Source: Opitutaceae bacterium
GTDB lineage: Bacteria > Verrucomicrobiota > Verrucomicrobiia > Opitutales > Opitutaceae
DNA: 64,000 bases
Direction: 5' to 3'
NCBI GenBank assembly: GCA_024711005.1
Contig: JANJTQ010000175.1
Span: 1-64,000 of the forward strand
Shown here: in pieces, positions 44,406-51,565 of the stretch
How the letters are laid out: the number at the start of each line of letters is the position of its first letter
Numbering within the stretch: position 1 is the stretch's first letter
Made by a program: the position numbers and the translations under genes
The notes under the pieces: model-generated
Seen by the model: the letters and a program-made list of their open reading frames with translations, nothing else
Database searches by the model: none
Told to the model about the DNA's origin: nothing

Positions 44406-45143
44406 ATGAAACCCCACCGCATTGTCCTCCTCGCCGCCGGCCTCGTGGCCACGATCGCCACCTGCTCCGCCGCCACCGTGGTCTCGTACCTCGATAACGC
44501 GTTTACCAGCGGCGAGATTACCAACAGCAACGACTCCCTTGCGTTTTCCCTCGCCGATCCTCACGTCACGGCGTCCGCGCTCACAAAATCCATAACCAGC
44601 GATACCCAAAACGGGTTTTCCATCGCGACAGGCACCTTCTATGCGAATACAGCTGCCGTCCCGGCCACGGAGCCCACCGCGCCTGGGCTGACATTCAATG
44701 TCAGCATCCAAGAGGGCTACAATCTCGACCTGACCTCGCTCTCGTTCAAATTTGGCGGCAGCAACAGTGGCGGCAGCTCAACAACCTATACGGCCAATGC
44801 CTCGGTCTATTACTCGTTCAATAATTTCGCGACCGCCGGCATTTTGGTTTCCACGACCAGCAACAGCGCCCTCACACTTGCAGCCAATAACGTGATCAAC
44901 CTCGGCTACACCCCTGACATGGATCTTTCGTCCATCGCCGGGCTCACCGGGCTGACCAGCAACGACAGCGTCGCATTTCGAATCGTCTTCACCGACAGCT
45001 CAGGCATCTCCAACATTTCCCTTCGAGTCGACGACGTCGTCCTCAACGGTGCCGTCTCCACCATTCCCGAGCCCTCCACCTATGCGCTCGTCGTCGGGGC
45101 GCTCACCTTGGGTCTCGCGGTTGTCCGTCGCCGTCGCGCCTGA
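44406..45143 (+). CDS. PEP-CTERM sorting-signal protein
   Basis: 245 residues. Signal peptide IVLLAAGLVATIATCSAATV. The Ser/Thr/Asn-rich mature domain has repeated strands (LTFNVSIQEGYNLDLTSLSF, VAFRIVFTDSSGISNISLRV). The C-terminus IPEPSTYALVVGALTLGLAV ends in VRRRRRA-type Arg residues: the PEP motif, hydrophobic helix and basic end that define PEP-CTERM sorting by exosortase. It is thus exported and processed at the membrane, typically with exopolysaccharide. Operator site 4 precedes it. Confidence 0.85.
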   Translation: MKPHRIVLLAAGLVATIATCSAATVVSYLDNAFTSGEITNSNDSLAFSLADPHVTASALTKSITSDTQNGFSIATGTFYANTAAVPATEPTAPGLTFNVSIQEGYNLDLTSLSFKFGGSNSGGSSTTYTANASVYYSFNNFATAGILVSTTSNSALTLAANNVINLGYTPDMDLSSIAGLTGLTSNDSVAFRIVFTDSSGISNISLRVDDVVLNGAVSTIPEPSTYALVVGALTLGLAVVRRRRA

Positions 45144-45152
45144 TCGTCGATT

Positions 45153-45237
45153 GGCGTAGTACGGAGCGTCAGCCCGCATCGTGAGATTCACGACGGCTTT
45201 AACACTCGGGATGCGGGCTAAAGCTCCGCACTACGCC
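45153..45237. repeat. palindromic repeat family A, full copy
   Basis: GGCGTAGTACGGAGCGTCAG opens and GCTAAAGCTCCGCACTACGC closes an 85-base palindrome, with an inner TCGTGAGATTCACGA hairpin. It lies between the PEP-CTERM gene and the heparinase gene. Confidence 0.75.
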
Positions 45238-45274
45238 AAACCGCCCCGTCCATGCCTCGCATCACCTGGCACGA

Positions 45275-47227
45275 ATGATCGCCGTAAAACCTCCGTCGCC
45301 GGAAGCGCCTGTTATATCTTCCCATTCGCCGAAACTTCCGCCTCCGATTCCCCCGATCGACGAAGCCCGCGTTCGCGAGATCAGCGGCCTAATGGAGAAC
45401 CATCCGGTCTTCTTCACGCCGCGGTTCTCCGACCGAGTCTTCTGGAACGCACGCGCCCGCGAAAAATCCGTCGACGTGCTCGCCGCCGAGGCCAACCGGC
45501 TCGCCGCCCTCCCGGTGCCGGAACTGACCGCCACGCTATTCGCCCGGTATTTCGCCACCGGAGAACGCGCCCCTTACGAACAGACCTTCTCCGAGCGCTC
45601 CCACCGTCTCAACGTGTTCCTGTTCGCAGAAGGTTTGTCCGCCAACACCCGCTATCTGCCAGTCATCGAACGCGAACTCGCCGCCATCCTCGATGAACCG
45701 ACCTGGGCATCTCCCGCCCACGTGCAGGGCCAGTCCGACTGGACACGCTGCCGGCAGGTGATCGACCTCGCCGCCGCAGCCCGCGCCTGGAGCCTCGCCA
45801 CCACCGATTTCCTACTCGGCGACCGCCTCGCCCCCGCCACCCGCGCACGCATCCGCGCCGAGATCCGCGACCGCGTGCTCGGACCCTATGCGGCCCGCGC
45901 GCTCCGTGGCGGCCAGGCCGAACATCTGTTCCGCTGGATGACCGGCGTCAGCAACTGGAACGCCGTGTGCAACGCCGGCGTCTGCGGGGCCGCGCTCCTC
46001 TTGTGCGAAACGAAGGCCGAGCGCGCCTGGTTCGCCGCCGCCTTCGAGGCGTTCACCCGCCGCTTTATCGACGGATACGCGGACGACGGATACTGCCACG
46101 AAGGCATCGGCTACTGGGTGTATGGCTTTGGCCACTACGCCATGGCGGCCGAAGCCGTCCGGCTCTCGACCGCCGGCGTGGTCGATCTCGCCTCGCGAAG
46201 CGACAAGATCCGCCGCATCGGCCGGTTCGGCGCGAACTGGAGCATCGACGGGAAATTGTATCCGGCTTTTGGTGACGCCCATATGGACAATCCGCCACCG
46301 GCCTGGCTCAACGACTTCTGCGCGCGGCGTTACGGCGTCTCCGCAAGTTCGCCCGCCGCCCGCGCGCCGGACGGTCTTTCGTATTTCCGGCACGGCCTGG
46401 GCGCGCACCTCTTTGTCACCGCCTTCGATCTGGCCTCGCCTTCACCCGCGTCCGGTGCCGCTGCGGCGTCGCACATGCCGCCGCGCAGCTGGTATCCCGA
46501 GGGCGGGGCCCTCGTCGCACGCCGCGCCAATCCGACCCGCGGTCTCGCCGTCGCGCTCAAGGGCGGTGACAACGGTCAGCCGCACTGCCACCACGACCTC
46601 GGTTCCTTCGTCGTGTTGTGCGACGGCGAACCGCTGCTCCTTGATCCGGGGCGCGACACCTACGTGCGCGACACGTTTTCCGAAAAGCGCTTCACCAGCG
46701 GCATCATGAACTCCTTTGGCCATCCCGTGCCCCGGGTGGCCGGCCGGTTCCAACGCGGCGGATCGGAAGCCCGCGCGGTCACGATCCGCGCCGACTTTAC
46801 CGACGAAAACGACACCTGGGAGATCGATCTCACCAGCGCCTACGACGTGCCCGAACTGGAACGGCTCAGGCGCACCTTCACGTTTTCACGCTCGGACGGC
46901 GGCCGACTGGAGATCCGCGACCACGTGGTTTTCCACAGGCCGCAGACCTTTGGCTCCGCCTTGATTCTGGATCCCGCGCTGCACCACGAGGCAATGGAAG
47001 CGGGATGCCGTGTTCGGGGCGGAACCGCGGCGGTGACTGTGCGCTGGCGCGCAAAGACCGACGGCACGGCCGGAGCGGTCCACGTTAACGAGGAACCGGT
47101 GTTCGGCATCGTCCCCTCGGAAGGCCCGAAGGCACTCCGCATCGGACTCGAACTTGCCGCGCCCGTCCGCGAGGCGACACTGACGGTTGTCGTCACCCGT
47201 AGTGCGGAGCTTAGCCCGCATCCTTGA
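45275..47227 (+). CDS. heparinase II/III-like polysaccharide lyase
   Basis: 650 residues. An N-terminal alpha/alpha toroid (about 40-330; FRWMTGVSNWNAVCNAGVCG, DGYCHEGIGYWVYGFGHYAM with candidate catalytic Tyr and His) is followed by the C-terminal heparinase II/III beta-sandwich (QPHCHHDLGSFVVLCDGEPL, LLDPGRDTYVRDTFSEKRFT). No signal peptide is apparent. Such enzymes cleave uronic-acid glycans by beta-elimination; heparin itself is unlikely here. The last nine codons (RSAELSPHP) and the stop are supplied by a family A repeat. Confidence 0.82.
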   Translation: MIAVKPPSPEAPVISSHSPKLPPPIPPIDEARVREISGLMENHPVFFTPRFSDRVFWNARAREKSVDVLAAEANRLAALPVPELTATLFARYFATGERAPYEQTFSERSHRLNVFLFAEGLSANTRYLPVIERELAAILDEPTWASPAHVQGQSDWTRCRQVIDLAAAARAWSLATTDFLLGDRLAPATRARIRAEIRDRVLGPYAARALRGGQAEHLFRWMTGVSNWNAVCNAGVCGAALLLCETKAERAWFAAAFEAFTRRFIDGYADDGYCHEGIGYWVYGFGHYAMAAEAVRLSTAGVVDLASRSDKIRRIGRFGANWSIDGKLYPAFGDAHMDNPPPAWLNDFCARRYGVSASSPAARAPDGLSYFRHGLGAHLFVTAFDLASPSPASGAAAASHMPPRSWYPEGGALVARRANPTRGLAVALKGGDNGQPHCHHDLGSFVVLCDGEPLLLDPGRDTYVRDTFSEKRFTSGIMNSFGHPVPRVAGRFQRGGSEARAVTIRADFTDENDTWEIDLTSAYDVPELERLRRTFTFSRSDGGRLEIRDHVVFHRPQTFGSALILDPALHHEAMEAGCRVRGGTAAVTVRWRAKTDGTAGAVHVNEEPVFGIVPSEGPKALRIGLELAAPVREATLTVVVTRSAELSPHP

Positions 47228-47278
47228 ACGCATCGCATACCTCCAGCCCCCGATTTCGGGCTGAAGCTCCGAACTACG
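47199..47278. repeat. palindromic repeat family A overlapping the heparinase stop
   Basis: GTAGTGCGGAGCTTAGCCCG is the left arm and is read as the C-terminus of the heparinase; GGGCTGAAGCTCCGAACTAC is the right arm. Confidence 0.75.
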
Positions 47279-47292
47279 ACGGAGGACCCGCC

Positions 47293-47312
47293 CTGCTTAA
47301 TAACGTCACCAA
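47293..47312 (+). promoter_or_regulatory. candidate operator site 5 (beta-helix/ricin gene)
   Basis: CTGCTTAATAACGTCACCAA, 113 bases before the ATG at 47426. GGGCGCGTTGAAACG follows, with TTGAAA as possible -35 element. Confidence 0.65.
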
Positions 47313-47425
47313 CGGGCGCGTTGAAACGATTGCGATCCTCGGCGCAGGCTCGTTATGCAGCCGAACCCCCGTGTCTTGTTATCGGATGCAGCCGGTTCGG
47401 CCTTCACCCCCAACCCCATCGAACC

Positions 47426-49654
47426 ATGAATCCAACCCCTCCCCATTCGTCGCATCCGTGGATGCTTCTGTTGGTCCTTTTTTCGGCCCTCCTGATTCCC
47501 GTCCGGGCCGCCGACTATTATCTCACCGTGGCCGGCAGCGGCGCCAAGACCGGTGCCAGCTGGGCCGACGCCTATGACGTCGGCGCGCTCTGGACGACCG
47601 TCAACACCACCATGCAGCCCGGCGACACCCTCTACCTCGGCGGCCCGGAAACCTCGGGCGGCGCCACCTACGGCGACCAGCGCCTGACCATCTCGTCGAG
47701 CGGCACGGCCCTGGCCAAAAAAAGCCTGATCGGCGTTGATCGCGGATTTGGTTTTCCCCAGTTCGTCGGCATTCAAGCCACGCGCAGCTACACGACCATC
47801 AGTCTGGCGGACACCGTCAGCCACTGGACGATCAAAAACCTGCACATCGAGCATCGCGAATACGGGATTGCCACGGCGGGCACCGGCCATGTCGGCATCA
47901 CCATCGACGGCGTCACCGTGCGCGCCGTGCGCAACGCCGGTTTTGCCTTCACGGACTGCGACGACCTGCTCGTCCAGAATTGCAAGGCCGAGCGCTACAG
48001 TGGAATCGGTTTCAAGTTCAACCACTCTTGCGACGGCGTGACGGTCAAGAACTGCGTCGCCAACTGCACCGGCATCGGCCTCGCCGACGACCCTTCGTGG
48101 CGCACCAGTTGCAGCAGTCCCGTCGGCTTCGACTTCCACATCAAAAACAGCACCGCCGCCTTCAACACCGACATCCTGCTCGAGGACTGCCTCAGTCTGC
48201 ACAACAACGAGGACACCGCCGACACCTCCGACTACGAGCAGGGCGACGGCTTCAAGATGGAACGCCGCAACGACGGCGTGACCCTCCGGCGCTGCATTTC
48301 CAATCAAAACCAGGACGCCGCCTATGATCTTAAGGGCGAGGACCAACTTCTTGAGGACTGCATCGCCTCGGGCAACTTCCGCTACGGCTTCAAGGTCTGG
48401 TATGAAGGCACGTTGAACAACTGCGCCTCGGTCAACAACGGTGCCCGCCAGTTCACCCTCGCGTCAACCTCCTCCGGTTACACCGTCACCGGCAACCACT
48501 GCACCTTCCACTGCAACACCGGCCAGGCCGGCGCGGTCATCGAGACCTCCGGAAACACCCTTGTTCTCAACGACAGCATCATCTCCTTCGGCAGCTCCGC
48601 CGGCACCTACACCGCCGGGTCCGGGACCTTCTCCCTGAGCAGCACCTCCAAACTGGCCAACACATCCAACACCGCCAACCTGCCTCAGTACATCAACCCG
48701 GCGCTGCCATGGGACGGCACCGGCACCGATTTCGACAACCAGACCTACGGCTCGACCAAGGGATACAACTCCGCCGGCTTCACCGGCGGCGGTGGCGGGG
48801 GCGACGAAATCATCGTCGACAACGCCGACCCCACCGGCGTGACCATCACCGGCTCGTGGACCACGAGCACCTTCACGCCCGGCTACAACGGCGCCGACTA
48901 CCTGCACGATGGCGACACCGGCAAAGGAACCAAGAGCGTGCGGTTCACGCCGACGATTCCCGTCGCCGGCAACTATGACGTGTTCATGATCTGGACGTCC
49001 GGAACCAATCGAGCAACCAACGTGCCGGTGGACATCGTTTCCGCCACGGGCACGACGACCGTCGTCGTCGACCAAACCGTCAACGGCGGACAGTGGGTCT
49101 CGCTTGGCGCCTACGATTTCGATGCCGGCACGACCGGCAGCGTGCTCGTCCGCACCACCGGCACCAACGGCCACGTCATTGCCGACGCCGCCGGCTTCGT
49201 CAGCTCCACCCCGCCGGCGATCACGTCGCCCGCCAAGATCATCAACAGTCACACGTCCAAGGCGTTGCGCCCTTACAACTCGGGCACCGGCGACAACGTG
49301 AACATCATCCAATATACCTACAACGATACGTGGACGAGCGAGCGGTGGACGATCACCGACTTGGGCAACGGCTACCATTCCATCCGCAACGTCTACACCG
49401 GCAAGGCGCTCCGACCGCTGAACTCGTCGACCTCTTCGGGTGCCAACATCGTCCAATACGCCTACGACAGCTCCTGGCTCAGCGAACAATGGGAACTGAT
49501 CCCCGAAGGAGGGGGCTACTACGGCATTCGCAATCGCTACAGCGGACTCGCGCTGCGCCCGCTCAACGCCGGCACCGGTGACGATGTGCAGATCGTCCAA
49601 GAAGCCTACAACGCCTCCGACGCCAGCATGAAGTGGCTGATTGCCGCCCCGTGA
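47426..49654 (+). CDS. secreted beta-helix protein with CBM and ricin-type lectin domains
   Basis: 742 residues. Signal peptide MLLLVLFSALLIPVRAA. Residues about 30-430 form a parallel beta-helix (ADYYLTVAGSGAKTGASWAD, SHWTIKNLHIEHREYGIATA, RRCISNQNQDAAYDLKGEDQ). After a Gly hinge (FTGGGGGGDEII) a golvesin/xanthan-lyase-like CBM follows at about 455-590 (VDNADPTGVTITGSWTTSTF). The last 140 residues are a ricin-type beta-trefoil with three similar units (SKALRPYNSGTGDNVNIIQY, GKALRPLNSSTSSGANIVQY, GLALRPLNAGTGDDVQIVQE). Probably an extracellular lyase or binding protein for an acidic polysaccharide. Operator site 5 is upstream. Confidence 0.8.
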   Translation: MNPTPPHSSHPWMLLLVLFSALLIPVRAADYYLTVAGSGAKTGASWADAYDVGALWTTVNTTMQPGDTLYLGGPETSGGATYGDQRLTISSSGTALAKKSLIGVDRGFGFPQFVGIQATRSYTTISLADTVSHWTIKNLHIEHREYGIATAGTGHVGITIDGVTVRAVRNAGFAFTDCDDLLVQNCKAERYSGIGFKFNHSCDGVTVKNCVANCTGIGLADDPSWRTSCSSPVGFDFHIKNSTAAFNTDILLEDCLSLHNNEDTADTSDYEQGDGFKMERRNDGVTLRRCISNQNQDAAYDLKGEDQLLEDCIASGNFRYGFKVWYEGTLNNCASVNNGARQFTLASTSSGYTVTGNHCTFHCNTGQAGAVIETSGNTLVLNDSIISFGSSAGTYTAGSGTFSLSSTSKLANTSNTANLPQYINPALPWDGTGTDFDNQTYGSTKGYNSAGFTGGGGGGDEIIVDNADPTGVTITGSWTTSTFTPGYNGADYLHDGDTGKGTKSVRFTPTIPVAGNYDVFMIWTSGTNRATNVPVDIVSATGTTTVVVDQTVNGGQWVSLGAYDFDAGTTGSVLVRTTGTNGHVIADAAGFVSSTPPAITSPAKIINSHTSKALRPYNSGTGDNVNIIQYTYNDTWTSERWTITDLGNGYHSIRNVYTGKALRPLNSSTSSGANIVQYAYDSSWLSEQWELIPEGGGYYGIRNRYSGLALRPLNAGTGDDVQIVQEAYNASDASMKWLIAAP

Positions 49655-49749
49655 GCGCGATCGCGTGACTCCAGGCCGGAGACAAGGCCTCGCCGACAAC
49701 GGCGGGCCTGCGCCTCCGGGCCCGGCGGTGGCGACCGGCATCCACTGGG

Positions 49750-49964
49750 GTAGTGCGGAGCTTTAGAGCGGTTCAGATAGAGTCCTGGCCATCGAGCTGC
49801 CGTGTGTAGTCATGCCCGTGTCGGGCGTGCTCCGGGATTCCGCGCGGATTTCGAGCCACGCGGCCGACACGGCCGCGGCTACAACTTTATTTGAAATGCT
49901 AGCCCGCATCGTGAACCTCCCGCTCTCGCGAGGCGTTCCGTTCGGGCTAAAGCTCCGAACTACG
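49750..49964. repeat. palindromic repeat family A interrupted by a MITE
   Basis: Left arm GTAGTGCGGAGCTTTA (from 49750) and continuation TAGCCCGCATCG...GGGCTAAAGCTCCGAACTAC (to 49964) are separated by the element at 49766-49899. Removing the insert and one TA restores the arm sequence GAGCTTTAGCCCGC seen in other copies. Confidence 0.75.
49766..49899. mobile_element. MITE-like element with IS630-type ends (family E, copy 1)
   Basis: 134 bases flanked by TA on both sides (49764-49765 and 49900-49901). Left end GAGCGGTTCAGATAGAG; the right end read inward is GCATTTCAAATAAAGTTGTA, close to the IS630 end at 150-186 (GAGCATTTTAAATAAAACTA). Seventeen of 24 aligned terminal positions match between its own two ends. 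There is no coding capacity. The interior (GTCGGGCGTGCTCCGGGATT, TTCGAGCCACGCGGCCGAC) is shared with the copy at 54282-54370. Confidence 0.7.
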
Positions 49965-50303
49965 ACGGAGCGGCCAGAAGCCCGCGGGCTCGACCTCGAT
50001 GTCCTCGGGTGCGCGCGGGATTACGGACGGCGGTGCGCCATAACGCATCGCGCCCGCATCCACCGCCGCATCGCCCTCCTTCGCCGCAAATTCCTCCAAC
50101 CCGGGCAAGGATCGCTTCGTCATCTCCAACAACATCGCCGCGTCCGCTCCCGCGCCGCGCGCCGGGCTCCCGGCCGCCAAGCGGAAGCCGTCCGAATTCA
50201 GATAGCAGTCGAGATAACGAGGTTGGGTTTCTTCAGCCGCCGTCCAATCAGCCCTCGTTACCTCGACTGCTACCTTCGACTGCATCAGTGCGCCTGAGAC
50301 CAC
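49947..50303 (-). pseudogene. C-terminal remnant of a beta-helix polysaccharide enzyme
   Basis: The frame reads FRLAAGSPARGAGADAAML and later DAAVDAGAMRYGAPPSVIP, a typical C-terminal end of parallel beta-helix proteins (GSPARGAG ... VDAGAMRYG). Upstream the frame runs into the inverted repeat at 50204-50271 (read as PRYLDCYL), and no N-terminal part follows in frame. A short frame from ATG 50462 (MFNKFSALVIAVRLLPPTLG) may be what is left of the signal peptide. A decayed member of the same enzyme group as 39989 and 47426. Confidence 0.55.
50204..50271. repeat. inverted repeat family H
   Basis: AGCAGTCGAGATAACGAGG (50204-50222) and CCTCGTTACCTCGACTGCT (50253-50271): 19-base arms with one mismatch around a 30-base loop. 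A single arm with the same sequence lies at 25874-25892. Confidence 0.7.
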
Positions 50304-50442
50304 TACCGAGGGCTGTTTTCATAGATGAATTGAGCCTGCCAAAGCGTCTCCGCGCGAACTACCCGTCGGAGACTGATTTCCGCCACCCGGTGGCAAGGAA
50401 TCCCCAAGCGTCGGCGGAAGCAAGCGGACCGCAATCACGAGC

Positions 50443-50462
50443 GCGCTGAACTTATTAAACAT
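50443..50462 (-). promoter_or_regulatory. degenerate sixth operator-like site
   Basis: On the minus strand ATGTTTAATAAGTTCAGCGC matches operator site 1 at 15 of 20 positions. It lies at the presumed start of the decayed beta-helix gene, on the side expected. Confidence 0.35.
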
Positions 50463-50540
50463 CACAACGCGCCGTCCGTCGGCACCCTTGGCCGGCAAAG
50501 TCTCGCCCCAAATTTGGACACTACCCCTGCAAACCGGCCC

Positions 50541-50567
50541 TTGACACGAGCGGAGGGCTCCGACACT
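50541..50567 (+). promoter_or_regulatory. possible rpmH promoter
   Basis: A perfect -35 hexamer TTGACA at 50541-50546 lies 48 bases before the rpmH start. The -10 is poor (GACACT at 50562-50567, spacing 15). Confidence 0.35.
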
Positions 50568-50594
50568 TCAGTCACCTCTTAACCACTTAAAAGT

Positions 50595-50732
50595 ATGCAA
50601 CCCACCTTCCGCCCGCACCGCCTGAAACGCGCCCGCAAGATCGGTTTTCGTGCCCGTAAAGCCACCGCCGGTGGCCGCAAGGTCCTCGCGAACCGCCGCC
50701 GCAAAGGCCGTAAACGGCTGACCGTCGTCTAA
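50595..50732 (+). CDS. rpmH: 50S ribosomal protein L34
   Basis: 45 residues: [20 protein letters not shown], then [20 protein letters not shown]. The pattern TFRPHRLKR ... GFRAR ... [12 protein letters not shown] is diagnostic for L34, a component of the large ribosomal subunit that binds 23S rRNA. It leads the conserved rpmH-rnpA-yidD-yidC order, 40 bases before rnpA. Too short for routine ORF detection but unambiguous. Confidence 0.95.
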   Translation: MQPTFRPHRLKRARKIGFRARKATAGGRKVLANRRRKGRKRLTVV

Positions 50733-50771
50733 GCTCGCGGCCGCATTGCGCCGCAGTACTTCCCCGCCGAC

Positions 50772-51224
50772 ATGCGTTTCCGCGCCGAGCAACATCTGCG
50801 GCGCCCGTTGGATTTCCAGCATGTCCGCACCCACGGGCGCCGCCACGATTGCGGCGCCTTTATGCTTTGGTACGCCCGACAGCCGCCGCCCGCCCTGGTA
50901 GCGGGGAACGTGAGCGACCCGTCCTCCGCCCCGGACGCCGCACCGGCCGCCGCATCGCAGAAAACCGAATCCGCCTTCGTCATCACTCCGCGTCCCGCCC
51001 GTCTCGGCGTGGTCGCCTCCCGTTCCGCCATCGGCAACGCCGTGCAACGCGCCCGCGCCAAACGCCGTCTTCGCGAGATCTTCCGTCATCATCAGCACTG
51101 TGTCCCGGCCGGCTACGACGTGTTGCTCGTCGGTCGCAACTCGCTCAATCGGCTTGAGTATCGCGTGATCGAACAAAGATTCGTGGACGCCTGTCGGAAA
51201 CTTTTTCCCTCCGCCCAAGCCTGA
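50772..51224 (+). CDS. rnpA: ribonuclease P protein component
   Basis: 150 residues. [20 protein letters not shown] forms the first helix and strand, and the RNase P signature [27 protein letters not shown] follows. Its job is to help the RNA subunit process tRNA precursors. Between them lies an Ala/Pro-rich insert of about 35 residues ([20 protein letters not shown] and onward) that is absent from the compact bacterial proteins. The stop TGA overlaps the ATG of yidD by one base (TGATG). Confidence 0.92.
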   Translation: MRFRAEQHLRRPLDFQHVRTHGRRHDCGAFMLWYARQPPPALVAGNVSDPSSAPDAAPAAASQKTESAFVITPRPARLGVVASRSAIGNAVQRARAKRRLREIFRHHQHCVPAGYDVLLVGRNSLNRLEYRVIEQRFVDACRKLFPSAQA

Positions 51225-51535
51225 TGCCCGCCACCTTGATCACCTGTCTTCGCTCTGTCCTGCGCCTCCCGGCGAGGGCGTTGCTTGGCTTGGTGTGGAT
51301 TTACCAGCACACGCTTTCGCCTGTGATCCCGGCGGTGTTCGGCCCGGCGTGCGCCTGCCGTTTTCATCCGACTTGCTCACACTACGCGGCCGAGGCGGTC
51401 CGCTCCCACGGCGCGGTTCGCGGAGTCTGGCTCTCCGCCCGCCGGCTGCTTCGCTGCACGCCCCTCCACCCGGGTGGTTTTGATCCCGTTCCTCCACCGC
51501 GCCGTTCCGTCCGTCCCGTTTGTACGCGCGGCTGA
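51224..51535 (+). CDS. yidD: membrane protein insertion efficiency factor YidD
   Basis: 103 residues. [20 protein letters not shown] is the amphipathic N-terminus and [20 protein letters not shown] with [18 protein letters not shown] is the full YidD signature (FxPTCS.YA ... R..RC.P...GG.DP.P). It assists YidC-dependent insertion of inner-membrane proteins. Start and stop of rnpA and yidD overlap, so expression is coupled. Confidence 0.93.
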   Translation: MPATLITCLRSVLRLPARALLGLVWIYQHTLSPVIPAVFGPACACRFHPTCSHYAAEAVRSHGAVRGVWLSARRLLRCTPLHPGGFDPVPPPRRSVRPVCTRG

Positions 51536-51565
51536 TTTTTCCCGCTTCAACACCCTTTCACATCC

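Noticed and set aside
50304-50594. Replication origin near rpmH-rnpA-yidC
   Set aside because: The gene order often lies near oriC, but dnaA is absent here and no TTATCCACA-like box cluster was seen in the gap.
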